Source of the DNA: Ruminococcus sp.
Lineage (GTDB): Bacteria; Bacillota; Clostridia; Oscillospirales; Ruminococcaceae
Reading direction: 5' to 3'
Assembly (NCBI RefSeq): GCF_024692365.1
Contig: NZ_JAILMR010000109.1
Span: forward strand, 29,582-93,581
Length of the DNA stretch: 64,000 nt
The notes beneath the pieces are model-generated. The model saw only the letters and a list, made by a program, of their open reading frames with translations, searched no databases and was not told the origin of the DNA. Position numbers and translations under genes: made by a program. How positions within the stretch are numbered: the stretch's first letter is position 1; each line of letters starts with the position of its first letter. Shown one piece after another: positions 28,391-39,432 of the stretch.

Positions 28391-30061
28391 TTAGAACAGA
28401 CCGAAGATATTGCCCTTGTTATCGCAGTCGATATTGTTAGCAGCAGGTACCTTGGGCAGACCTGGCATGGTCATGATATCGCCTGTGTAAGCAACAACGA
28501 ATCCTGCACCAGCCGATACTCTCAGATCGCGTACAGTTATCTCGAATCCTTCGGGCTTGCCCAGCTTTGTGGGGTCGTCTGAAAGCGAATACTGTGTTTT
28601 TGCAACGCAGACAGGGATATCGCCGTAACCGAGATCATTGATCTCTTTCAGTGCCTTTTCAGCCTGAGCGGTATAAATAACGCCGTCAGCACGGTAGATC
28701 TCCTTAGCGATTATGCCAAGCTTCTCCTTGATAGGCAGCTTTTCATCGTAAAGTGGCTTGAAGTTGCTTTCATTATTTTCAATGGTAGCAACAACCTTTT
28801 CAGCCAGATCAGTGCCACCCTTGCCGCCATTAGCAAATATCTCGGCAAGAGATACCTCAACGCCCATTTCTTCACAGGTGCGCTTGATAACTTCTATCTC
28901 ATCCTCGGTATCAGTAGCAAATCTATTGATAGCAACAACAACAGGCACACCGAACTTCTTCATGTTCTCAATGTGTGTTTTGAGGTTTACGATACCCTTT
29001 TCCAGTGCAGGAACGTTCTCAGCTGTCAGGTCAGCACGTGCAACACCGCCGTTGTATTTCAGCGCACGGATAGTCGCAACCAGAACTACGCAGCTGGGCT
29101 TGATGCCTGCAAAACGACATTTGATATCAAAGAACTTTTCAGCACCCAGATCAGAACCGAAGCCTGCTTCTGTAATGGTATAGTCAGCCAGCTTCAGCGC
29201 AAGCTTTGTAGCTCTTACCGAGTTACAGCCGTGAGCGATGTTCGCAAAAGGACCGCCGTGTATCAGGGCAGGATTGTTCTCCAGTGTCTGCACAAGATTA
29301 GGTTTCAGCGCGTCTTTCAGCAGTGCGACCATTGCGCCGCATCCGCCGATATCCTTTGCGAATACAGGCTTGCCGTCAGTGGTGTAAGCAACGAGAATTC
29401 TCTCGATACGCTTTTTCAGATCGTCTAGGTCAGCCGCCAGACAAAGAATTGCCATTATCTCAGAAGCAACGGTTATCTGGAAAGAATCCTCTCTGGGTAT
29501 ACCGTTTACCTTTGAGCCAAGACCGATGATTATATCTCTCAGCGCTCTGTCGTTCATGTCAAGACATCTCTTGAACATTATCCTTCTCTGATCTATATGC
29601 AGAGGATTACCCTGCTGCATCGAGTTATCGATCAGCGCACAAAGCAGATTGTTAGCAGCAGTAATGGCGTGCATATCACCTGTAAAATGAAGGTTGATAT
29701 CCTCCATGGGAACTACCTGAGCGTATCCGCCGCCTGCAGCGCCGCCTTTTATACCAAATACAGGTCCGAGAGAAGGTTCTCTCAGTGCGAGTATTGAATT
29801 CTTGCCTATAACGTGCATAGCCTCATGCAGACCTACCGAGATGGTAGTCTTGCCCTCACCTGCAGGGGTAGGGTTTATAGCAGTAACAAGTATCAGCTTA
29901 CCGTCGGGCTTGTCCTTTGTCTTTTCATAAAGACTTTCAGCGAGCTTAGCCTTGTAATGACCGTATGGCTCATACTCCTCCTCGGTTATGCCGAGTTTCT
30001 TAGCGATCTCGGAAATTTTCAGCATTTTAGCCTGCTTGGCTATCTCGATATCTGACAGCAT
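28391..30061 (-). CDS. fhs: Formate--tetrahydrofolate ligase
   Basis: [57 protein letters not shown]; start at ATG 30061. Confidence 0.98.
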   Translation of the reverse strand: MLSDIEIAKQAKMLKISEIAKKLGITEEEYEPYGHYKAKLAESLYEKTKDKPDGKLILVTAINPTPAGEGKTTISVGLHEAMHVIGKNSILALREPSLGPVFGIKGGAAGGGYAQVVPMEDINLHFTGDMHAITAANNLLCALIDNSMQQGNPLHIDQRRIMFKRCLDMNDRALRDIIIGLGSKVNGIPREDSFQITVASEIMAILCLAADLDDLKKRIERILVAYTTDGKPVFAKDIGGCGAMVALLKDALKPNLVQTLENNPALIHGGPFANIAHGCNSVRATKLALKLADYTITEAGFGSDLGAEKFFDIKCRFAGIKPSCVVLVATIRALKYNGGVARADLTAENVPALEKGIVNLKTHIENMKKFGVPVVVAINRFATDTEDEIEVIKRTCEEMGVEVSLAEIFANGGKGGTDLAEKVVATIENNESNFKPLYDEKLPIKEKLGIIAKEIYRADGVIYTAQAEKALKEINDLGYGDIPVCVAKTQYSLSDDPTKLGKPEGFEITVRDLRVSAGAGFVVAYTGDIMTMPGLPKVPAANNIDCDNKGNIFGLF

Positions 30062-30179
30062 GGCGATCAGTTCCTTTCCATCAAAAATGTACATATCCAT
30101 TATAGCACACAGCGCTCTAAAATGCAAGTACAAAATATGACTGCAACGGTATAGCAAAAAAGTATATCTGCCCTGCATA

Positions 30180-30878
30180 CTAAGTCAATATCACTACATA
30201 ACCGCTGTCTTTATCAAGCAGTGCACCTTTTGGAAAGTTGCCGTTTATCCAGTACAGCTCTGCGTTCTTGAATTCGCCGCGCCCGCTTTCATCTATCCGA
30301 GCATTATCACAGAACCAATCAATACCCTTTATCTCTTTTTCTCTTTCATCATCTTTCACCCTTATCTCATCGCATATTCTGCCGTAGTATTCAGCATAAT
30401 CCTCTATTGTTTCCACATCTGTGCAAAACATCAGGCATGAAGATGCGTGATAATCCTGCGCTAATATACTGCCTTTCGTCACAAATGAGTAGTCCTCGCA
30501 TTTATCAGGAAGTTTTTCAGGAAGAAGCTTTTTATAATACTCCGCATTCTTTCCGAAAACTCCGTAGGTGTAATCTAACCGTTTTATATTGTACATACAT
30601 TTTGTATGATCAAAACTCAAAAGTACAATCGCAGGCAGGATCAACCCGGAAATGCACAAAAACAAAGCAATCCTAAAATAACGTAATATTTTCCTGCCGT
30701 TTTTCATGCGGTCAGCTTTATTATAAGTCACCCCCGTAGCGATCATAAACACGAGCGTACCCAAAAAGCAATATTGTGATATTCCTATCGTCATTAAGCT
30801 GCAAAAGATCCACACAGGTAATACATAATTATGCAAGAATATTATTATGTTCAGTTTCTTTAAAGTGCTTTCTTTCAT
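30180..30878 (-). CDS. Hypothetical membrane protein
   Basis: Two or more TM segments near N-terminus, soluble C-terminal half; start at ATG 30878. Confidence 0.6.
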   Translation of the reverse strand: MKESTLKKLNIIIFLHNYVLPVWIFCSLMTIGISQYCFLGTLVFMIATGVTYNKADRMKNGRKILRYFRIALFLCISGLILPAIVLLSFDHTKCMYNIKRLDYTYGVFGKNAEYYKKLLPEKLPDKCEDYSFVTKGSILAQDYHASSCLMFCTDVETIEDYAEYYGRICDEIRVKDDEREKEIKGIDWFCDNARIDESGRGEFKNAELYWINGNFPKGALLDKDSGYVVILT

Positions 30879-30991
30879 CGTTGTTGTCTCCTTTCTTCCT
30901 TGATTTGTATTATACCACACATAAAATTGATTGTCAATACTTTTTTATTGTTTTGCGATATTTATTTTTCGCTATTCAAAAACTCAGACAA

Positions 30992-31023
30992 ACAAAAAGA
31001 CCTCCCTGTTTCCGGGAAGGTCT
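30992..31023 (-). terminator. Terminator of dapB operon
   Basis: AGACCTTCCC-GGAAACA-GGGAGGTCTTTTT on minus strand. Confidence 0.8.
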
Positions 31024-31049
31024 CATGTAAGATATATGTTCAAAAAGAT

Positions 31050-31808
31050 TTAGCTCTCTTTAAGCAGATCGTCCATAGCATACAGACCAGCTGCCTTTCC
31101 TTTCAGGAAAACAGCCGCATTTACCGAGCCAACAGCGAATACAGACTTGGAATGTGCCTCATGCTTCAGGCTTACAACTTCATCTCTGCCTGCGAAGATA
31201 ATCTCGTGTTCGCCAACGATTGTGCCGCCGCGTACCGAGTGCATACCGATCTCATTTCTGCCTCTCTTTGCACGAACGGAGTGTCTGTCATAGGTGTAAG
31301 AACATCTGTTATCCAGCTCACCGTTGATAGCGTCAGCCAGCATAATAGCAGTGCCCGAGGGAGCATCAAGCTTCTGGTTGTGGTGCTTCTCTATGATCTC
31401 GATATCGAACTGGTCGCCCAATATCTTAGTAGCCCTGCGAGCCAGATCAGCCAGCAGATTTACGCCCAGCGACATATTGAATGTAAAGAATAGAGGTATC
31501 TGTTCGGAAGCCTTCTTGATCTTAGCGGTCTGTTCCTCATTGTAACCTGTGGTAGCAACAACAAGTGCAGTGCCGTTTGAAAGACAATAGCTCAGCAGAT
31601 CATCAAGAGTTGAGGGATGAGAAAAGTCGATGATAACATCGGGCTTTTCAGCCAGATCAGCAACATTCTCAACTATGCGGAAATCTGCATACTGTGCAGT
31701 CACCTTGTCGATACCCGCGATAACCTTGCAGTCATCTCTTCCGCTTATAACATCAGCGATAACTCTGCCCATGTGACCGTTAGCGCCGCATATAACTATA
31801 TTTGTCAT
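31050..31808 (-). CDS. dapB: 4-hydroxy-tetrahydrodipicolinate reductase
   Basis: NIVICGANGHMGRVIADVI; IEKHHNQKLDAPSGTA. Confidence 0.97.
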   Translation of the reverse strand: MTNIVICGANGHMGRVIADVISGRDDCKVIAGIDKVTAQYADFRIVENVADLAEKPDVIIDFSHPSTLDDLLSYCLSNGTALVVATTGYNEEQTAKIKKASEQIPLFFTFNMSLGVNLLADLARRATKILGDQFDIEIIEKHHNQKLDAPSGTAIMLADAINGELDNRCSYTYDRHSVRAKRGRNEIGMHSVRGGTIVGEHEIIFAGRDEVVSLKHEAHSKSVFAVGSVNAAVFLKGKAAGLYAMDDLLKES

Positions 31809-31838
31809 TTTTATCAGTCCTTTCGTTTTTCAATTAGT

Positions 31839-32279
31839 TTACATCATATCCCATGGATCTTCGCAGTCTGGCATATCACTGTCATAATACGGAGTGCCAT
31901 TCTTTATGCCCATTTTGATATGCACGGGAATATCCTCATAATCGCCTTCCCAGTCATAATCGGCAGGCTTTGCGGCTTTTAACATCTCCGCAAGTTCCTT
32001 AGCGGCAGCTTTATGAGCATCATCATTTTTTCCGCCGATGGCAGGACCGCTGGGACCCTGGTAGATCTCGAGATACATTATCTCGCCGTCCTCAGCCTTT
32101 GCAGATATCACCATGCTGAATATATTCTCATAATCTTCGGTAAAAAAGTCAGGCTGACCAAACAGCGTGATAGCCTGTCCGGGATAGCGCACCTCATCTT
32201 CCTGTGAACCGCTCGATACACTCATGATGTTACATTCGCCGTCGTAATTGTTCCTGTCTGTACGTTCAAAGGTGAACAT
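31839..32279 (-). CDS. Hypothetical acidic protein within the lysine biosynthesis operon
   Basis: 146 aa, strong RBS AAAGGAGG, between dapA and dapB on the same strand. Confidence 0.75.
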   Translation of the reverse strand: MFTFERTDRNNYDGECNIMSVSSGSQEDEVRYPGQAITLFGQPDFFTEDYENIFSMVISAKAEDGEIMYLEIYQGPSGPAIGGKNDDAHKAAAKELAEMLKAAKPADYDWEGDYEDIPVHIKMGIKNGTPYYDSDMPDCEDPWDMM

Positions 32280-32300
32280 ATCTATCCTCCTTTATAATAA

Positions 32301-32329
32301 GAGGGCAGAGCGTTCACCGCTCCGCCCTC
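32301..32329 (-). other. Intercistronic hairpin between dapA and hypothetical gene
   Basis: GAGGGCaGAGCG...CGCTCcGCCCTC; no strong T tract. Confidence 0.6.
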
Positions 32330-32340
32330 AGTAAGTTCTA

Positions 32341-33237
32341 TTACTTTACAAGTCCCAGTTCAGCCATCTTAGCTCTGAGCTTCTCGATTTTAGCCTCTTC
32401 CATCTTGATAAGGGGCAGACGGCACTCGCCTACCTCCCAACCCATGAGGTTGAGTGCTTCCTTAACGGGGATGGGGTTAACATCGCAGAACAGACCGTTG
32501 CTGTTTGCGAAATCGAGAATCTTATTCATCTTAGCGTTAGCCTCGGGATACTTGTTCTCCAGACAAAGCTGAGTGATCTCGTGAGTTTCCTTAGGCATAA
32601 CGTTGGACAAAACAGAGATAACACCCTTGCCGCCCAGTGCCATGATAGGAACGATCTGATCGTCGTTGCCTGAATAGATATCCAGATCATCGCCGCAAAG
32701 CGCAGCAACTCTTGCTATCTGCGAGATGTTTCCGCTTGCTTCCTTAACAGCCACGATGTTCTTTACCTTTGAAAGCTCCTTCAGAGTTTCGGGAGTGATG
32801 TTCACACCTGTTCTTGAAGGAACATTGTAAAGGATTATCGGGATATTAATAGCATTAGCAATAGTGGTGTAGTGTACGATCAGACCCTTCTGCGAGGTCT
32901 TGTTGTAGTAAGGTGTTACCAGCAGAACAGCGTCAGCGCCCAGTTCCTCAGCCTTCTTAGAAAGACCTACTGCATACTCGGTGTGGTTTGAACCTGTACC
33001 TGCAATAACAGGTATTCTGTGGTTTACCTTTTCGATAGCGTACCTGATAGCCTCAACGTGCTCATCATCACCCATTGTGGAGCTTTCGCCTGTAGTGCCA
33101 CAGATGATGATAGCGTCAGTGCCCTCAGCTATCTGCCATTCAATAAGCTCACCCAGCTTATCGAAATTGATAGAACCATCGGCGTTCATAGGTGTGACGA
33201 TAGCCACGCCTGCGCCAGTAAAAATTGTATTCTTCAT
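32341..33237 (-). CDS. dapA: 4-hydroxy-tetrahydrodipicolinate synthase
   Basis: GAGVAIVTPMNADGSINFDKL; CGTTGESSTM; LYNVPSRTGVN; AVKEASGN. Confidence 0.98.
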   Translation of the reverse strand: MKNTIFTGAGVAIVTPMNADGSINFDKLGELIEWQIAEGTDAIIICGTTGESSTMGDDEHVEAIRYAIEKVNHRIPVIAGTGSNHTEYAVGLSKKAEELGADAVLLVTPYYNKTSQKGLIVHYTTIANAINIPIILYNVPSRTGVNITPETLKELSKVKNIVAVKEASGNISQIARVAALCGDDLDIYSGNDDQIVPIMALGGKGVISVLSNVMPKETHEITQLCLENKYPEANAKMNKILDFANSNGLFCDVNPIPVKEALNLMGWEVGECRLPLIKMEEAKIEKLRAKMAELGLVK

Positions 33238-33337
33238 AATTATTCTCCTTGATCGTTACGATCAATGATCTGTTGTTTAAGGTCTGCTGCGGCGGCAATC
33301 AACTACCGCCTGCCGACCCTTTGATATTTATCGGATA

Positions 33338-34423
33338 TTAGTCAAAATAGCCCTTAGCAGCCAGCAGCTCAGCCAGCAGAACAGCACCGCCAGCAGCGCC
33401 TCTCAGTGTGTTGTGAGACAGGCAAACGAACTTGTAATCGTACTGAGTATCTTCTCTCAGTCTACCGATGGAAACAGCCATGCCGCCCTCGAGGTTTCTG
33501 TCAAGCTTAGCCTGAGGTCTGTCATTCTCCTCGAAGTAGTTCAGGAACTGCTTGGGAGCGGAAGGCAGATTGATCTCCTGAGGAACACCAGCGAATTCCT
33601 TCCATGTCTGGAGGATCTCTTCCTTGCTGGGCTTGTTCTCAAAGCTTACGAATACAGCAGCAGTATGACCGTCGGAAACGGGAACTCTCAGGCACTGTGC
33701 AGTGATTGCTGGAGTTGTAGCGTCAACGATCTTGTCGCCTTCGATGTGACCCCAGATCTTCATAGGCTCCTGCTCACTCTTCTCTTCCTCGCCGCCGATA
33801 TAAGGGATAACGTTATCCAGCATCTCAGGCCATGTCTCGAAAGTTCTGCCTGCGCCGCTGATTGCCTGATATGTGCAAGCCAGTGCCTTAGTTACCTTGT
33901 ACTTTGCGTGCAGAGGAGCCAGTGCGGGAACGTAGCTCTGCAGTGAGCAGTTGGACTTAACAGCGATGAAGCCTCTCTTTGTGCCCAGTCTCTTTCTCTG
34001 GGAAGCGATGATCTCGATGTGCTCAGGGTTGATCTCAGGGATAACCATAGGAACATCATCAGTATGTCTGTGAGCAGAGTTGTTGGAAACAACAGGGCAC
34101 TCAGCCTTTGCGTACTTCTCTTCCAGAGCTCTGATCTCGTCCTTCTTCATATCAACTGCGCAGAATACGAAGTCAACCATAGAAGCGATCTTCTCTACAT
34201 CGTCCTCAGCGTTGAGAATAACCATATCCTCCATGGATTTGGGCATAGGATCAGCCAGCTTCCACTTGCTGCCAGCAGCCTCTTTATAAGTCTTGCCTGC
34301 GCTTCTGGGGGAAGCAGCCAGACATACTACATCAAACCAGGGGTGCTTGTCGAGAAGCAGAGAAAATCTCTGACCTACCATACCGGTCGCACCGATGATA
34401 CCTACCTTAAATTTCTTTTCCAT
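33338..34423 (-). CDS. asd: Aspartate-semialdehyde dehydrogenase
   Basis: KVGIIGATGMVGQRFSLLLDKHPWF; SNCSLQSYVPAL; GAGRTFETWPEM. Start at ATG 34423. Confidence 0.96.
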   Translation of the reverse strand: MEKKFKVGIIGATGMVGQRFSLLLDKHPWFDVVCLAASPRSAGKTYKEAAGSKWKLADPMPKSMEDMVILNAEDDVEKIASMVDFVFCAVDMKKDEIRALEEKYAKAECPVVSNNSAHRHTDDVPMVIPEINPEHIEIIASQRKRLGTKRGFIAVKSNCSLQSYVPALAPLHAKYKVTKALACTYQAISGAGRTFETWPEMLDNVIPYIGGEEEKSEQEPMKIWGHIEGDKIVDATTPAITAQCLRVPVSDGHTAAVFVSFENKPSKEEILQTWKEFAGVPQEINLPSAPKQFLNYFEENDRPQAKLDRNLEGGMAVSIGRLREDTQYDYKFVCLSHNTLRGAAGGAVLLAELLAAKGYFD

Positions 34424-34524
34424 AACAAAAACTCCTTTTCCTCTCACGCTCATCGTCACGATAAACAAATTACGAGTTATATCATGTCAGATTTTTGCGC
34501 GAAACATAAAAAAATTGACAAATA

Positions 34525-34550
34525 ACAAAAAAACCGGTTGAAAACCGGCG
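34525..34550 (-). terminator. Expression-platform terminator of lysine riboswitch
   Basis: CCGGTTTTCAACCGGTTTTTTTG on minus strand between aptamer and asd. Confidence 0.85.
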
Positions 34551-34591
34551 CATCATACAATATAATAAGAATGTTGGCAAAATAATTTTTC

Positions 34592-34795
34592 CGCCGATAG
34601 CACTCCATCATAAAGTCATGATGACAACCGATGACCTATTAAACCATCAGTCAGCAAACGATATCCCACATCGCAGCTTCGGCAGTTTTACCTTTCACAT
34701 CGGTCATTCGGCATGGGGTGCTAAGTCCTCGGGAACAAAATTCACGCAGGACAGACCGTGCTACTCTTTTCAACTGCACCTCTATCTGTTCTGAA
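34592..34795 (-). ncRNA. Lysine riboswitch (L-box)
   Basis: Minus strand GATAGAGGTGC...AAGAGTAG...GTGAAAGGTAAAACTGCCGAAG...GGAGTGCTATC; P1 GATAG/CTATC closes the element at 34596 and 34786. Confidence 0.92.
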
Positions 34796-34940
34796 ATAAA
34801 GGATAACACATATTCCGCCGCTTGTCAATAGAAAGCGCCCATGTTCCGAAAAGTTTTATATGAATTTTCTGTAAATTGTCAGCAACCGACCGCCGTTTTT
34901 GTCTATTACGCGGCATACGATATAAACAAGGAGAATTAAT

Positions 34941-36008
34941 ATGCTAGACCTGAACAACATGAAAAAGTCCGATTTTTTCTATGAGCTCCCCCAGGAACTC
35001 ATCGCCCAGACCCCAATCGAGCCCAGAAACGCTTCAAGGATGCTTTGCCTTGACCGCAACACAGGCGAGGTCAGTCACGACCGCTTTTACAATCTATGCA
35101 ATCACCTGAAAAAAGGTGACCTGCTGGTACTGAACGATTCCCGTGTACTTCCCGCACGTATCTATGGCGAGACCGAGGATACTCACTCATTCATCGAATT
35201 TCTTCTGGTGGAACAGCGAGCAAATCTTGAATGGGAGATACTCTGCCGCCCAGGAAAGAAAGCCCGCGTTGGCAGACGTTTCGTCTTCGGCAATGGTCTT
35301 CTTACCGCTGAGATAACGGAAGTCCTTGAAGACGGCAACCGCATCGCAAAATTTGAGTGCAGTGATTCTACAAACTTCTTCGCCGCCTTAGATGAGATTG
35401 GTCAGATGCCACTTCCTCCCTACATAACCGAGAAACTAAAGGACAAGGAACGGTACCAGACTGTTTACTCCAACGAGATAGGCTCTTCCGCAGCACCCAC
35501 CGCAGGTCTGCACTTCACTAAGGAACAGCTGGCTGATATCGAGGCTATGGGCGTGAATATCGCTTACGTGACACTTCACGTTGGTCTCGGAACTTTCCGC
35601 CCCGTTAAAGAAGACAAAGTTCTCGACCACAAAATGCACCGCGAACACTACGAACTTCCTCAGCGTACCGCTGAACTCATCAACAAGACCAAGGCAGAGG
35701 GCGGACGTGTTATCGCAGTAGGTACGACCTCTTGCCGTACCCTTGAAAGCGTAGCTGCATTCTACGGCGAGATAAAGCCCTGCGACGGCTTTACCGAGAT
35801 ATTCATCTACCCAGGATTTGAATTCAAAGTACTTGACGGTCTTATAACCAACTTCCACCTGCCCGAAAGCACTCTCATCATGCTGGTATCTGCTTTTGCA
35901 GGCTATGAAAACACCATGAACGCCTATAAGATTGCCGTTGAAGAAAAATACAGATTTTTCTCATTCGGCGATTCAATGTTCATCGCACCAGGGGCAAACT
36001 CCAAATAA
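34941..36008 (+). CDS. queA: S-adenosylmethionine:tRNA ribosyltransferase-isomerase
   Basis: MKKSDFFYELPQELIAQTPIEPRNASRMLCLDR; GLHFTKEQL; THVGLGTFRPV-like VTLHVGLGTFRPV. Confidence 0.97.
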   Translation: MLDLNNMKKSDFFYELPQELIAQTPIEPRNASRMLCLDRNTGEVSHDRFYNLCNHLKKGDLLVLNDSRVLPARIYGETEDTHSFIEFLLVEQRANLEWEILCRPGKKARVGRRFVFGNGLLTAEITEVLEDGNRIAKFECSDSTNFFAALDEIGQMPLPPYITEKLKDKERYQTVYSNEIGSSAAPTAGLHFTKEQLADIEAMGVNIAYVTLHVGLGTFRPVKEDKVLDHKMHREHYELPQRTAELINKTKAEGGRVIAVGTTSCRTLESVAAFYGEIKPCDGFTEIFIYPGFEFKVLDGLITNFHLPESTLIMLVSAFAGYENTMNAYKIAVEEKYRFFSFGDSMFIAPGANSK

Positions 36009-36016
36009 AACAAACA

Positions 36017-36046
36017 GAGCGTATGCATTCATCTTTGCATACGCTC
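36017..36046. terminator. Bidirectional terminator after queA
   Basis: GAGCGTATGCA...TGCATACGCTC. Confidence 0.8.
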
Positions 36047-36060
36047 CTACTTTTTGACAA

Positions 36061-36603
36061 TTACTGCTCCTCGTCAAGCCAGATGCAGTAGTAATCTTCA
36101 TCATCATCCCAAGGAGTATTGCCCTCGCAGGGACCGACATATTTCAGCTCATTCCCTCTGATTATGATAGAACACTGATGTTCGGGCTCCCATGGGCAAT
36201 CTGCAACTATCTCATAGCCTATCTCATCAGTACCTTCTTCTGGAAGATCGATAAACAGACATGGCTTTTCCAAATGCTTGATGATATCTCCGCCATTCTC
36301 GAAATCATCTGCCGCTTTGTCAGTGTCCTCAGCGATATCATCGTAGATGCCCATAGCGTCCCATTCATCACGCATATAGTACATGAACTTCGCCAGTTTA
36401 TCACGGATATCCGCAATTAGCTCAGGCTTATCATTAAGGCAGTTATAGTGTGCTATGCATTTCTCTGCATAGCTGATATATTCGTTTGAATCGCCATACA
36501 ACGTTATATCCATCTCGCCCTGAAACAGCGAATCCGAATCGAACTTGCCGTTAAGCCAGCCAAGTCCGCCATCATCGTGAATTAAATCTCTGATTATACT
36601 CAT
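36061..36603 (-). CDS. Hypothetical acidic protein (possibly DUF6985-like)
   Basis: EYISYAEKCIAHYNCL...GNELKYVGPCEGNTPWDDDEDYY; family assignment tentative. Confidence 0.6.
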   Translation of the reverse strand: MSIIRDLIHDDGGLGWLNGKFDSDSLFQGEMDITLYGDSNEYISYAEKCIAHYNCLNDKPELIADIRDKLAKFMYYMRDEWDAMGIYDDIAEDTDKAADDFENGGDIIKHLEKPCLFIDLPEEGTDEIGYEIVADCPWEPEHQCSIIIRGNELKYVGPCEGNTPWDDDEDYYCIWLDEEQ

Positions 36604-36631
36604 GTTCTTCTCCTTTATCTTTGTATATTAT

Positions 36632-37114
36632 TCAGTGTAACTGCGAAGCCTGTTCTTCGATGTAACTGTCAAGATACCTATAAACAAGCCCCCACATATC
36701 AAAGTCGTTGTTCATATACAAAGAACTTTCCAATTCACTCAGCCTATCGCTGAATTCCTCATATACCTCATCATTGTGACAATCTGCGAGGATCTGACTG
36801 TAATGTTCATCAAGTTTCAGCGCCTGTGAAAGGACTTCTGCGTCATCTTCATCGCCGATAGCCCTGAATGCATCTATCATCTTACGATATTTGTCCACCG
36901 TAAAATATCCGAAATAAGGTGTGGGGAAACCCTCCATAGTGTACACCGCGTCAAAGTCCATTATCAAAAGAACATTGTAAATCGCATCGTCGCAATCAGA
37001 CCATTTTTCTTCGTCATGGTCATACATTTCCATTGCAAGCTTCTCGCACAGCGATTCTCCCGTAAACTTTTCGGGAGCGACCTCGCTTCCATCCAACCAT
37101 TTCATATCCGTCAC
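36632..37114 (-). CDS. Hypothetical acidic protein (DMP19/DUF4375-like)
   Basis: FDAVYTMEGFPTPYFGYFTVDKYRKMIDAFRAIGDEDDAEVLSQAL resembles DMP19-type pattern. Confidence 0.6.
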   Translation of the reverse strand: MTDMKWLDGSEVAPEKFTGESLCEKLAMEMYDHDEEKWSDCDDAIYNVLLIMDFDAVYTMEGFPTPYFGYFTVDKYRKMIDAFRAIGDEDDAEVLSQALKLDEHYSQILADCHNDEVYEEFSDRLSELESSLYMNNDFDMWGLVYRYLDSYIEEQASQLH

Positions 37115-37134
37115 ACCTCCGCAGATTATTATTC

Positions 37135-37170
37135 AGACCGCGGCAGTTATTGATACCGCCGCGGTCTGTC
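37135..37170 (-). terminator. Hairpin downstream of transglutaminase operon
   Basis: CAGACCGCGGC...cGCCGCGGTCTG. Confidence 0.7.
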
Positions 37171-37177
37171 AACTTTT

Positions 37178-39418
37178 TTATATGCTGTCCTTAGTTTCAA
37201 CACTCTGAACAGACTTTTGTTTATTCTTGTTCTTACCGGCAAGAGCTTTCCAGCTCTGCTTGTAACAGCTGTACGCCGCCTCAAATTCAACGTCCGCAGG
37301 TCTGTATCCACCAAAGCATACCTGCTCAAACAGACTAACTGCCCTGCTTATCTCAGCACCTCTCTGAGTACCCATTTCAAGTATCTCTCTCGGGGTCATT
37401 CCGCGGATATGTTTATCCTTGTCAGAAGATATCTCCAACAGACGAACTATACGTTCATACAGTGCCAGAGTTTTCTCGGCAGAAGTCTTGCGGAACTTCA
37501 TCCTGATACGGAAGAACCTCTCGATTATTCTGTCGATAAATACCACGAATACAAGTACGAACAGAACGCCCAGGAACAGAGCTATCTTGCTGAAATAATC
37601 CATAAATGTTCTGATAGCATTGGCTGCGTTATTGCCGCCGTAGTTGTTTTCTGTACCCCTGTAATCAGGAACTGTGGGGTCGAAAGTAACCCAACCTGCA
37701 CCCGCAATGTATACCTCGACAAAAGCGTGGGCATGGCTGTCACGAACGACAATATTTCCCTCATCGTTTCTCTCGTAAGCCGCAAATCCCTCAACATATC
37801 TAGCAGGGATATCCAATGCTCTCGCCATCAGCACCATTGAAGTCGAATAGCTTGTACATACACCTGTCTTGCTTTCAAACAGGAAGTAATCTATCGATTC
37901 ATCATCGGGGATATATTCAAGGTCGTAGATATAACCGTTATCCTCGAAATAATCCACTATCGCGGTACACTTCTCATAATCGGTTTTACAATCCTTGGTA
38001 ATGTCCTTGGCAAGCTTATCGATGCCCTCAGTCACGCCGCCTTTTTCGGTGTAGCGGTCATAGATGCGTACTATCTGTGAGTAATCCTCTGGGGTGACAT
38101 CACCGTAGTAAACACCTCTTGTCATCAGCTTCTCAAAGCTCTCCCAGGTGAAAGGCAGACCGCTGACATAATTATACTCAGCGCCCTCCTCGGGAACACA
38201 GCCGTAGCTGACTCCAAGTCCGCCGTAAGCCGCAGAATAACGACTCTTAAAATAGAACTCACCGTGAACGTTCCTGAAACCGTAATCAAGGCTCTCAGTA
38301 TCCGCCATAAGAGGTGCGGGAATATAGCTCGGGCTGTAAGTCGGTCCCGAAAGATTCAGCCATGCCTTTTTGCTATACTCTTTGCCGAAGAGATCTTCCG
38401 TAAGTCCCAGATCTTCATATCTGCCAGTAGCTGCCATCTTCTTTAACAGGCTGTGCATATAGAGTGGCGAATTCACAATATTGTCTGTACCGTCCTCGGC
38501 ACCGTACCAATCTCTGTATTCGTCCTTCAGCACCCACTGGTCTGCTCTGAACAGGTCAAAGGACTGTCTGCGCAGATAGAAACCTTCATTATTCTTTGAA
38601 GTCTCAACAGTGAACAGTATCTCTCCTGTCGAATCAGCACCAAATCTCGGTGATGATACATCATTAAGATCATCATAAGCGGTGGTGTTCGAGTTCATAT
38701 AGTACTTGAAGATACCTTTGTTCGCCTCAAGCTGTGACTGATAGTAGGGCTTCGGCAAAAGCATCGTTATCGCTCCGACGAATGTCACGAACAGTGATAT
38801 ACCGATAGCATAGGAGCGGTTCATTATCATGTTTCGCTTCGTTTTGTCGATATAATCGTCCGCAACACGACGCTGATGTATCATCATCGCCAGGAATACA
38901 GTCATCATTATCGTCAAACTAAGGGTGTTAAGGCTCTGTGCTCGTTTTCCATAGATAACAAACGGGAACATAGTCACCAGCATAACACCGAATATCCTGA
39001 ACCTGTAAACGGTAAAATAGTAAAGTATGGATATGATGAAAAATCCCATACCCACAAAAATAAAGGCATTGTAGTAAAATACCGAACCCACTTCTTGCGA
39101 GTTCACATAAAACCAGTCAATAAAGCTGACGCCTGTTTGCCGCCAGCCGTTAGCTACCAACCACCCCGAGGACACAAGTACAACAAGTCCCAGTGCGGAA
39201 TATATCAAGAAACGCCATCCCTTCCGCTTCTTTATCTTTTCAAAAAAACAGAAAAGAATACATTCGTATGCCACGAATCCCGCTGTCACAGTCTTGACGA
39301 AATAATCATAGTAAGTTCCAAATATAACATTCATCACGACCGCGCCCAGCAGCAGCGGAAGAAAATACTTAGCTGTGAGAGCATAGAGCCATTTCAGCGG
39401 TTCTTTTTTTTCAGTCAT
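37178..39418 (-). CDS. Membrane transglutaminase-like protein (TgpA-like)
   Basis: Multiple TM helices; SKTGVCTSYSTSMVLMARALDIPARYVEGFAAYE...DSHAHAFVEVYIAGAGWVTFDPT. Confidence 0.93.
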   Translation of the reverse strand: MTEKKEPLKWLYALTAKYFLPLLLGAVVMNVIFGTYYDYFVKTVTAGFVAYECILFCFFEKIKKRKGWRFLIYSALGLVVLVSSGWLVANGWRQTGVSFIDWFYVNSQEVGSVFYYNAFIFVGMGFFIISILYYFTVYRFRIFGVMLVTMFPFVIYGKRAQSLNTLSLTIMMTVFLAMMIHQRRVADDYIDKTKRNMIMNRSYAIGISLFVTFVGAITMLLPKPYYQSQLEANKGIFKYYMNSNTTAYDDLNDVSSPRFGADSTGEILFTVETSKNNEGFYLRRQSFDLFRADQWVLKDEYRDWYGAEDGTDNIVNSPLYMHSLLKKMAATGRYEDLGLTEDLFGKEYSKKAWLNLSGPTYSPSYIPAPLMADTESLDYGFRNVHGEFYFKSRYSAAYGGLGVSYGCVPEEGAEYNYVSGLPFTWESFEKLMTRGVYYGDVTPEDYSQIVRIYDRYTEKGGVTEGIDKLAKDITKDCKTDYEKCTAIVDYFEDNGYIYDLEYIPDDESIDYFLFESKTGVCTSYSTSMVLMARALDIPARYVEGFAAYERNDEGNIVVRDSHAHAFVEVYIAGAGWVTFDPTVPDYRGTENNYGGNNAANAIRTFMDYFSKIALFLGVLFVLVFVVFIDRIIERFFRIRMKFRKTSAEKTLALYERIVRLLEISSDKDKHIRGMTPREILEMGTQRGAEISRAVSLFEQVCFGGYRPADVEFEAAYSCYKQSWKALAGKNKNKQKSVQSVETKDSI

Positions 39419-39432
39419 GGCTCGCGCCCCCT

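Noticed and set aside
30062-30180. THF riboswitch upstream of fhs
   Set aside because: No recognisable THF aptamer core in the upstream region.
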